62,446 nt of DNA from IMG/VR virus record IMGVR_UViG_3300046684_000082, positions 1 through 62,446 of that record; one strand, 5' to 3'. Source of the DNA: a virus. The notes under the pieces are model-generated. The model saw only the letters and a program-made list of their open reading frames with translations. It did not search any database and was not told where the DNA came from. Made by a program: the position numbers and the translations under genes. Shown piece by piece: positions 56,474 through 62,446 of the stretch (the first letter of the stretch is position 1; each line of letters begins with the position of its first letter).

Positions 56474-59439
56474 CAGATGACCTGCGCGAGTTGGTTGTTG
56501 ACCGCCTTCAGCTGCGGGAGGAGGTTGGCGTCATCCAGCTTACTCATGTCCAGCATGATGCAGGGCATGGCGGAACCAGCGGCCGTGGTGCCACGGGTGA
56601 GCGTCATCCGGGCGTTCAGGTCCTTCATCGCGCCGCGCGTCTGGGCCGCGCCGATCACTTCCGAGAAGTCCACGCGCTCCTGGGTGCACCAGTTGCGCAC
56701 GGCCGCGCGGCTGAGCATCAGCGTGTTGTGGTAGAGCGCGTCGGTCTGCTGGTTGCCAATCACGTAGCGGCCGACGACCTCGTGGTAGACGCGCACTTCC
56801 TCGGGCGCCACGCGGCTGCTGGTGTAGTAGCCGTAGGTCGACAGGATGCGCGGCGACAGCCCGTTGATCATGCGCGAGAGCGTGTCCTCGAGGTCCACCG
56901 TGTTCGTCTCGGCGACCGTCGCGCACATCTCCGACATCATCGAGACCGCAAACGCCTCGACAGCTTGGTAGTTGAATGCCACCAGCCCAAGCTGGCACAG
57001 CAGATCCATCGCCGCCAGCGTGCACGCCATGTGGGCGCGGTAGTAGCGGTGGCCGGGCGCCGTGAGGTGCTTCGCCGCCACGATCATCTTGTCGAAGATC
57101 AGCTGCTCGACCGCCGCCTTGTTGCTGACGATGTGCTTCACGAACACTTCGCCCGCGTGGCCCGAGTTCATCCCCATCACGTTCAGTGCCTGAGAGACCT
57201 GGTTCGGGTCCAGCTGGGGGAGGGCGTACTTGTCGATCGACAGCTGGATGATCCGCATGGCTTCCGCGTCGGTGTTGCCGCGGTGCTCCGACAGGCGCTC
57301 GTGCAGGTCCGTGTTGGCCGTGACATACGGCGCCATCGCCCACTCGGACGAGCGGGCCAGGCCCACGCCACCGGTGCCAGCCTGCATCCGCGACTTGTCG
57401 CGGCCTTCCGAGATCGAGTAGGCCCACTCGGACAGTTCAGACGGATCGATGTCCGTGAACTCGTCGAACAGCAGCGGCATGTTGCCGTGGGTGCCCATGA
57501 AGCCGTAGCGCGCGTTGATCGTGGAGCTCTTCGTGTGCGTCATGCGCGCGGCGTCGCCGAAGGCGTAGAGCGCAGCGTTCGCCACGGTCGTCTTGCCTCG
57601 CGCGGTGCGCCCGCCGGTGATGGCGAACATCACGCCCTTGTAGAGCGTCTCGCCGGAGAAGGGCGTGAGCAGCGAGCCGAACGCGTTGGCGTAGGCGTAC
57701 TGCAGCGGCTCCATGCCCTCGCGGGCGTACACGAAGTTCACCGCGTTGACGTAGTTCTCAAGCGCGCCGCGGCGGGGCGGGAAAACCACCTCCGACAGCG
57801 TCGTGGCGTTCGCACCCAGGCGCACCTTGCGCACCGAGCCGTCCGTGCCGTAGAGCACGTCGCCCATCAGGAAGCCGTCGCGCTCGTTGTTCCAGCCGAA
57901 GGCGCGCAGCGTGGAGAGCTCGCCGGCCTCGGCCTTGATCTTGTTGATCGAATCGCGGACGTAAGCCAGCATATGTGTTCCAGAATCTTTTGTATTTACG
58001 GGCATGATGGATCTCTTGCTCAGTTCCTTCAGTAAGTCACCGGGCGCGGCCGTCGCCGACATCGGGATGTCGAACTCGACGATGCCGCCGCGCGGCTGGT
58101 GCAGGCGTGCCGACGCGTGGAATGCCTTGTTCTCGTCGACCGCCCAGCCGTAGACGTAGAAGTGCGCCTCGGTGAGGGTGTGCCACTCGAGGTCGCCGTC
58201 CTTGTTCACCAGGTAGCGAACCAGCTTCTCGTCGTCCCACTGGAAGCCGTCCGGCTTCTCCGGGATCTCGATCGTCACCGGCGCGGCCGCCGTCGGCAGC
58301 TGGATCTGCAGCACCTGAGCGGGCGCCGCTTCCGGCATCGTCAGGCCCAGTTGGATCGGCGAGGTCTTCTTGAACGAGCCATCGTTTTCCCGGTAGACGC
58401 AGCCGTCGCAGCCCTTCGGGTTGTCCGCGAAGAACGAAGCGCACGTGGCGGGCCCGGTGTTCCAATCGTCGTACTTCTTCTCCGTGGCGTATTCCGAATA
58501 CCCCGGGCCTTCCGAGCTCCACTCCTGCGCGAGGGCCAGGCCCTCGGAGCAGTGCTTGATGATCCCGAGCGACTTGAACCAGATCGGGTATTCGACGCAG
58601 CCCTTGGTGTCGCGCATCGCGCGCAGCTGAGCACACTTCTCCGCCACGACCGCAGCCGAGGAGGGAGGGCCGTCATACTTGGCGTGCTCAGCGAGTGCGT
58701 TTCCCGATACGGTAATCCCCCGGAGAAACGCAGGAACTTCGCTAACCAGTGGCGACAACGTGCTAACGCCTGCCGAGCCAACGACGTCGCGGAATGCCTC
58801 CGGCGTCACCTCGCCCTGGCCCGCGTACAGCACCTTCACCGGCTTCGGGTCGCCCTTGCGGTGCGTGGAGCCAGCTGGGCGCAGGATCGACGAGGCGTCC
58901 GCGGTGCGCGTCGGGTCGGCCAGCACGCCGTGCTCGGCGAGCAGCGCCTTGAAAGCGGTGGCGACCGCGCGCCAGCTGTTCGGGCCGATGTCCTTCGTGA
59001 GCGGCCAGTAGCAGTGCAGGCCGTTGCCCGAGCTCACCATCATCGGCAGCGTAAGTCCCACGCCACCGCAGAACTTGACGATCGCATCGCGCGCCTCGGA
59101 CTTCTTGGCGTAGCCCTTGCCCTCGTCGGCCTTGTCCTCGCCGCAGTCGATGTCGACCCAGAAAGACTTCATGCGGCCGAGGTTCTCGGCGACGCGGTAA
59201 TACTTCTTCATCTCGCCGGGCTTTTTCGGGTCCGGGAGCATGACATGTGCGGCCTTAATGGACGCGCAGGCGTGGTAGACGGTGTAGCCCTTGGCATCGA
59301 ACGACTTGATGGTGTTGGCCATGGCCTCCAACGACGGCATGGCCGTGTGCTGGAGGTAGGGCTTGATTCCGTCGAAGTGTGCGATGTAGTAGGGGCCGCT
59401 CGCCGGCAGGATCGCCTGCAGGAACTGCAGCGTATCCAT
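56473..59439 (-). CDS. Primase-polymerase / DUF927-type helicase fusion
   Basis: 988 residues from the ATG at 59439 (MDTLQFLQAILPASGPYYIA). An archaeo-eukaryotic primase core: FWVDIDCGEDKADE (DxD at residues 96-98) and VSSGNGLHCYWPL (137-149). A Cys cluster (CASFFADNPKGCDGC, about 340) may bind zinc. The C-terminal ATPase has TGGRTARGKTTV (about 605) and MPLLFDEFTDID (Walker B), as in DUF927/D5-type helicases. This would both prime and unwind at the phage fork. A CACATGTCAT word and a GTTAGCACGTTGT word lie in its coding sequence. Confidence 0.85.
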   Translation of the reverse strand: MDTLQFLQAILPASGPYYIAHFDGIKPYLQHTAMPSLEAMANTIKSFDAKGYTVYHACASIKAAHVMLPDPKKPGEMKKYYRVAENLGRMKSFWVDIDCGEDKADEGKGYAKKSEARDAIVKFCGGVGLTLPMMVSSGNGLHCYWPLTKDIGPNSWRAVATAFKALLAEHGVLADPTRTADASSILRPAGSTHRKGDPKPVKVLYAGQGEVTPEAFRDVVGSAGVSTLSPLVSEVPAFLRGITVSGNALAEHAKYDGPPSSAAVVAEKCAQLRAMRDTKGCVEYPIWFKSLGIIKHCSEGLALAQEWSSEGPGYSEYATEKKYDDWNTGPATCASFFADNPKGCDGCVYRENDGSFKKTSPIQLGLTMPEAAPAQVLQIQLPTAAAPVTIEIPEKPDGFQWDDEKLVRYLVNKDGDLEWHTLTEAHFYVYGWAVDENKAFHASARLHQPRGGIVEFDIPMSATAAPGDLLKELSKRSIMPVNTKDSGTHMLAYVRDSINKIKAEAGELSTLRAFGWNNERDGFLMGDVLYGTDGSVRKVRLGANATTLSEVVFPPRRGALENYVNAVNFVYAREGMEPLQYAYANAFGSLLTPFSGETLYKGVMFAITGGRTARGKTTVANAALYAFGDAARMTHTKSSTINARYGFMGTHGNMPLLFDEFTDIDPSELSEWAYSISEGRDKSRMQAGTGGVGLARSSEWAMAPYVTANTDLHERLSEHRGNTDAEAMRIIQLSIDKYALPQLDPNQVSQALNVMGMNSGHAGEVFVKHIVSNKAAVEQLIFDKMIVAAKHLTAPGHRYYRAHMACTLAAMDLLCQLGLVAFNYQAVEAFAVSMMSEMCATVAETNTVDLEDTLSRMINGLSPRILSTYGYYTSSRVAPEEVRVYHEVVGRYVIGNQQTDALYHNTLMLSRAAVRNWCTQERVDFSEVIGAAQTRGAMKDLNARMTLTRGTTAAGSAMPCIMLDMSKLDDANLLPQLKAVNNQLAQVI
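58755..58767 (-). repeat. GTTAGCACGTTGT word C
   Basis: Exact 13-mer inside the primase-helicase coding sequence. Confidence 0.8.
59240..59249 (-). repeat. CACATGTCAT word, copy 10
   Basis: Exact copy inside the primase gene (A-H-V-M). Confidence 0.8.
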
Positions 59440-59443
59440 CGCG

Positions 59444-59701
59444 TTACTCCGGCAGAATGAGCGAGTTTCCCTTCTGGCTTGCGATGCCAGCGGTGTGGAT
59501 GGCCTGGATGAGCGTCTGCTGCGCGATCTTCGCGAGCTCCTGAGCCTGGAGGTTGTTCTGAACTGATTCACCGATGACGCGGCCCGCCACCTCGGCGAGA
59601 CCCAGCACGATCTCCGGCCACGTGAATTCACCCGTGTGGACGCTCAAGTAGCAGCGCTCGACGACGTCCTTCTTCATACGGGAATTGATTTGATGTGCCA
59701 T
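59444..59701 (-). CDS. Unknown small protein before primase
   Basis: An 85-residue protein MAHQINSRMKKDVVERCYLS... ending QKGNSLILPE, helical. It is encoded 4 bp before the primase start, in the same operon. Confidence 0.6.
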   Translation of the reverse strand: MAHQINSRMKKDVVERCYLSVHTGEFTWPEIVLGLAEVAGRVIGESVQNNLQAQELAKIAQQTLIQAIHTAGIASQKGNSLILPE

Positions 59702-59761
59702 ATTTTCTTCCGGGGAAAATGAACCGGCCCCAGAACGGGGCCGGGATACCGCGAGGTGCTG

Positions 59762-60949
59762 TTAGTCGTCGAAGGTCACAGACGCCAGGTCGGGGATCGC
59801 GTCGCCAGCGATGATGTTACCGACCACCGGGTTGTCCTGTGAAGCAGCTTCTTCAGCCACGACCTTGGCGCCCACCACGCCGAGACCCTGCTCAGCGGCT
59901 TCGACCGCCGCGGCAATCTCCGCATCGTTGACCGACTTGGCCGTCGTGATCTTCTTCGCTTCACGGGCGGCCTTCTTCGCCTGGAGTTCTGCGAGCACGC
60001 GCTCTTCCTCTTCGGCCTCGAGCTCCTCCGGCGTCTTCTCGCGCGGCTTAGCGACGGCGGCGGCGGCGGCGGCTTTCTTCGTCGCGGCAGTAGCCGCAGA
60101 TGCCGTCTCGCGCTGAGACGTAGCCGCGGCGGCATCTGCAGACTTTCCCGCTGCTGCAGCCTTCAGGTGCTCCGGGACTTCGCCCAGGCCATCACTTGCA
60201 GCATCCGGGTCACCGCCGCCAGCATCCGCCGGCGACATGCCGAGGATCGCTTCGACTGCGTCGCTGTCTGCGGCTTCGTTCGCCTCGAGGAACTGCTCCT
60301 GGCTCAGGAACCCGATCGGCTCGAACTCCAGCTTCGGCGTCGGCGCGTCCTTGTCGAACTTCAGCTTGGTGACCACGCCGTTGAGCGGAACGCCGCGCTT
60401 GGCGAGCAGCTTGCCGTAGTCGCCTGCGGCCTTGATCGAGGCCGGCGGCACGCGCAGGAGCATCGGGTCGTCGATCGCGTTCGTCGCGGCGACAGCCAGG
60501 CGGATCACGTCGGAGCAGGCCTTACCCTTGCCGAGCGTACCGTCCTGCTGGATCTTCGAGCCGAACTGGTTCTTCTTGCACACCATGCACGACTTGGCCT
60601 GCGGCTTCTCTGACTGCGGGTCGGGCTTCACGCCATCGGTCGAGAAGCAGTCCGGCTTCGACTGGTCACCGCCCTTCACGTAGGTGCCGGCATACCAGAC
60701 CTTGTGCTTGATCGGCGACGCCTTGATCACCACCACCTCGATCGCGCTCGCCGGGCTGTCCGGGTCCTTCGGGTTCATCAGCGTGGTGCGCTCTTCGCCT
60801 TGCACGACCGTGAAGTTCTTGCCTTCGATCGACAGGTTCTTGAACGACGCGGTGTGGTGCGCAGCCAGTCCGTTTTCGACGACGGTGTTCTTCAGGAACG
60901 CCGGGACGTTGGTGTTAGCAGCGAAGAGAGCCGGGAGATTGTTAGCCAT
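59762..60949 (-). CDS. Single-strand DNA-binding-type protein (predicted)
   Basis: A 395-residue protein, MANNLPALFAANTNVPAFLK... The N-terminal 200 residues contain CMVCKKNQFGSKIQQDGTLG and GKACSDVIRLAVA, a Cys-rich pattern of a phage family that takes the place of SSB. The C-terminal third is acidic and Ala/Glu-rich (disordered tail ending LASVTFDD), like the acidic tip of SSB proteins. Position next to primase and helicase supports this. Confidence 0.6.
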   Translation of the reverse strand: MANNLPALFAANTNVPAFLKNTVVENGLAAHHTASFKNLSIEGKNFTVVQGEERTTLMNPKDPDSPASAIEVVVIKASPIKHKVWYAGTYVKGGDQSKPDCFSTDGVKPDPQSEKPQAKSCMVCKKNQFGSKIQQDGTLGKGKACSDVIRLAVAATNAIDDPMLLRVPPASIKAAGDYGKLLAKRGVPLNGVVTKLKFDKDAPTPKLEFEPIGFLSQEQFLEANEAADSDAVEAILGMSPADAGGGDPDAASDGLGEVPEHLKAAAAGKSADAAAATSQRETASAATAATKKAAAAAAVAKPREKTPEELEAEEEERVLAELQAKKAAREAKKITTAKSVNDAEIAAAVEAAEQGLGVVGAKVVAEEAASQDNPVVGNIIAGDAIPDLASVTFDD

Positions 60950-61025
60950 TTGAGGATATTTCCTGTGTGAGGTTATAGATTACGCGACGTTGGTCGAGTT
61001 AGCAAGTTCAATGCGATTTACAACA

Positions 61026-61409
61026 TCAGGTGCGGCGAACGTTGATCGTGCGTTCCTCGCGCCAGTTCAGGCCCGGAGGCAGATCCTGGTTCTCCTCGAC
61101 GTACTGCTCGACGGCCGCCTTCGCCGCGCGCAGGTCCGCCATCGCCCAGTTGTTCTCGTCGGCGAGGATGAAGTTGCGGAAGGCTTCCTTGTCGGCCACC
61201 GTGGCGCTGGTGCGCTTGCTGATGTACGCAGTGCCCTCGGCCGACTTCACCGACTCGGTGCCCAGCTGGTCGAAGGTGGCGAGGATCACCGCTTCGATCT
61301 GCTCCATCTGAGCGTCGATCGGCTTGGTGAAATCCTCCAGCTTCTTCTTGGCGGCCGCCTTCGTGTCGCGCAGCTTGATGTACTTCTCGACGAGTTCGTT
61401 CAGCTTCAT
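61026..61409 (-). CDS. Gp157-like replication accessory protein
   Basis: A 127-residue protein: MKLNELVEKYIKLRDTKAAA, coiled coil, then EGTAYISKRTSATVADKEAF and the ending REERTINVRRT. Similar small proteins (Gp157 type) sit next to SSB or recombinase genes in phages. CAGGAGCAG precedes the ATG. Confidence 0.65.
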   Translation of the reverse strand: MKLNELVEKYIKLRDTKAAAKKKLEDFTKPIDAQMEQIEAVILATFDQLGTESVKSAEGTAYISKRTSATVADKEAFRNFILADENNWAMADLRAAKAAVEQYVEENQDLPPGLNWREERTINVRRT

Positions 61410-61432
61410 ATCTGCTCCTGTAAATAAGTTGG

Positions 61433-61663
61433 TTACAACGTGCTAACTTGCTGCGGATCTGCGTCGAGACCGCGCCACATGCGGAACTGCGTCGGTGCCG
61501 GCGAATCCATCCTTGCTGCTTTTTCCTTCCCCGCAGCGGTCCACATCCACTGCTTTCCGTCCCACCTGGAGTACCAGCCTACTGCCCAGTGGACCGACTT
61601 CACTTCATAAACCCCCTCACGCACCGGCTTAATTTCCGCCGGATACCAGTCAGTCATTTTCAT
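61433..61663 (-). CDS. Small W-rich protein
   Basis: A 76-residue protein MKMTDWYPAEIKPVREGVYE... with WAVGWYSRWDGKQWMWTAAG. This is a family of small phage proteins with Trp-rich beta strands. Its stop codon lies inside a GTTAGCACGTTGT word (61447-61435). Confidence 0.65.
   Translation of the reverse strand: MKMTDWYPAEIKPVREGVYEVKSVHWAVGWYSRWDGKQWMWTAAGKEKAARMDSPAPTQFRMWRGLDADPQQVSTL
61435..61447 (-). repeat. GTTAGCACGTTGT word D
   Basis: Exact 13-mer overlapping the stop of the 61433 gene, upstream of the Gp157-like gene. Confidence 0.8.
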
Positions 61664-61851
61664 GCTTTCACCTTCGTCTTAAATGCTTTCTCAACACTCC
61701 AACCTGAACGCTGGAGTCTCATATAAAGCGTGATGTATTTAATCCCAAGCTCCTTCGCCCAATCCTTGATGCACATGGTTTGTCCATCGTAGGTAATGAA
61801 CTGCCAGTGGATTTTAGCTACTCGCCGTCTCTTGATTTTCGATGAGCTCAA
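61660..61851 (-). CDS. Basic protein, HNH-associated-type motif
   Basis: About 63 residues from a TTG at 61851, overlapping the helicase's 3' end by 38 bp: MSSSKIKRRRVAKIHWQF, then ITYDGQTMCIKDWAKELGIK and GWSVEKAFKTKVKA, a small helix-turn-helix of the kind found beside phage HNH endonucleases. No ATG is available before the conserved part, so the start is uncertain. Confidence 0.5.
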   Translation of the reverse strand: MSSSKIKRRRVAKIHWQFITYDGQTMCIKDWAKELGIKYITLYMRLQRSGWSVEKAFKTKVKA

Positions 61852-62446
61852 GGAGCACCCCCTGTGTGTCAACCTTGCCCGCGAGTCGGGCGTACATCTT
61901 CCGTTCAATCTTCGACCCAGCAATGTGGACGATGACGGAGGTTCGTTTCTGCCCCGGGCGTCGCACTCGAGCATTAGCCTGGACGTAGGTGTCGGCCGAA
62001 TTGATTGGGGCGTACCAACAAGTGGTCGTAGCCTCAGTCAAAGTTAAGCCGTGCGACATCGTCCCGGGATTTGCAACGATGACGTGGAGAGGATCTTGTG
62101 GGTCCTGGAAACGTTGGAATATTTCATCTCGCGCATCCTTACTCACGCCCCCATGCACTACACCAATTTCCCACTTGGGGGATATGCAGCCAGCGATGTG
62201 CTCTATTACTCCAGTGAGAGGGGCGAACACTAGAACCTTGCCCTCCGACTCCTCAATTATCTCGATGAGCTCATTCACTCGGGGCTGACAGGGGAGGTTC
62301 ACGTGGTTGCCATCAGCGTCGTAAGCCACGCCACAGGCAATCTGCACTAGCTTCCCAGCCTTCACCGCCTCATTCACCGCAGTCAATTCACCCGACGCAT
62401 GCTGAGCGACAAGCTTCTTCATCATCGACTCGTAGGCTGTCTTCTG
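61814..62446 (-). CDS. DEAD/SNF2-type helicase, C-terminal part (joined to 947..1)
   Basis: Second RecA lobe: LACGVAYDADGNHVNLPCQP, then KVLVFAPLTGVIEHI (motif IV), GVSKDARDEIFQRF, VIVANPGTMSHGLTLTEATT (motif V), ANARVRRPGQKRTSVIVHIA (motif VI with RxxRxGQ). This is the carboxyl half of the helicase whose first lobe begins at 947. Reading across the closed circle gives QKTAYESMMKKL. The reading frame stays open to the window edge. Confidence 0.9.
   Translation of the reverse strand, partial: QKTAYESMMKKLVAQHASGELTAVNEAVKAGKLVQIACGVAYDADGNHVNLPCQPRVNELIEIIEESEGKVLVFAPLTGVIEHIAGCISPKWEIGVVHGGVSKDARDEIFQRFQDPQDPLHVIVANPGTMSHGLTLTEATTTCWYAPINSADTYVQANARVRRPGQKRTSVIVHIAGSKIERKMYARLAGKVDTQGVLLELIENQETASS

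Overview
The window is a complete circular genome of a GC-rich, short-tailed (podovirus-type) bacteriophage, opened inside a gene. The last 8 bases repeat the first 8 (GTCTTCTG). Collapsing that overlap joins 947..1 and 62446..61814 (minus strand) into one in-frame DEAD/SNF2-type helicase of 523 codons, whereas end-to-end joining would shift the frame, so the circle is about 62,438 bp. Host inference: a Burkholderiaceae-like betaproteobacterium, from the H-NS type, the PrtN-like regulator and the base composition. This is inference, not proof.

There are two transcriptional arms. A leftward (minus-strand) arm runs from about 20.9 kb through the circle junction to 53.4 kb. It holds many small unknown genes, a MoxR ATPase / DUF3150-like / VWA trio, DNA polymerase A, nucleases, helicase, an SSB-like protein and a primase-helicase, then a PrtN-like regulator, ParA, a ribbon-helix-helix protein, a plasmid-type replication initiator with 22-bp iterons, a lipoprotein and H-NS. 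A rightward arm (22.0 to 53.4 kb) holds terminase, portal, scaffold, capsid, connector, fibres, lysis genes, internal virion proteins and a 2512-residue giant protein. The arms meet tail to tail at 53.35 kb, where the stop codons overlap.

The 1.2-kb divergent region (20.9 to 22.0 kb) carries an operator-like palindrome, a C-rich (G-quadruplex on the other strand) tract, a tRNA-Asn(GTT) and two long hairpins in the leader of the late operon. A second non-coding island (19.6 to 20.3 kb) has an AT-rich core and a strong terminator. A third (54.74 to 55.12 kb) looks like a plasmid origin.

No integrase, transposase or excisionase is visible. RepL-like initiator + iterons + DnaA-like boxes + ParA/RHH partition suggest that the prophage is an extrachromosomal phage-plasmid. 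The most unusual signals are (i) two families of dispersed, frame-independent DNA words, CACATGTCAT (10 exact copies, all on the minus strand of the leftward arm) and GTTAGCACGTTGT (4 exact copies plus many GTTAGCA relatives, several at promoters), reminiscent of phage stoperators; and (ii) three ribosome-binding-site-led genes nested in the +1 frame of the giant virion gene, whose codon use fits the genome better than the giant frame does there.
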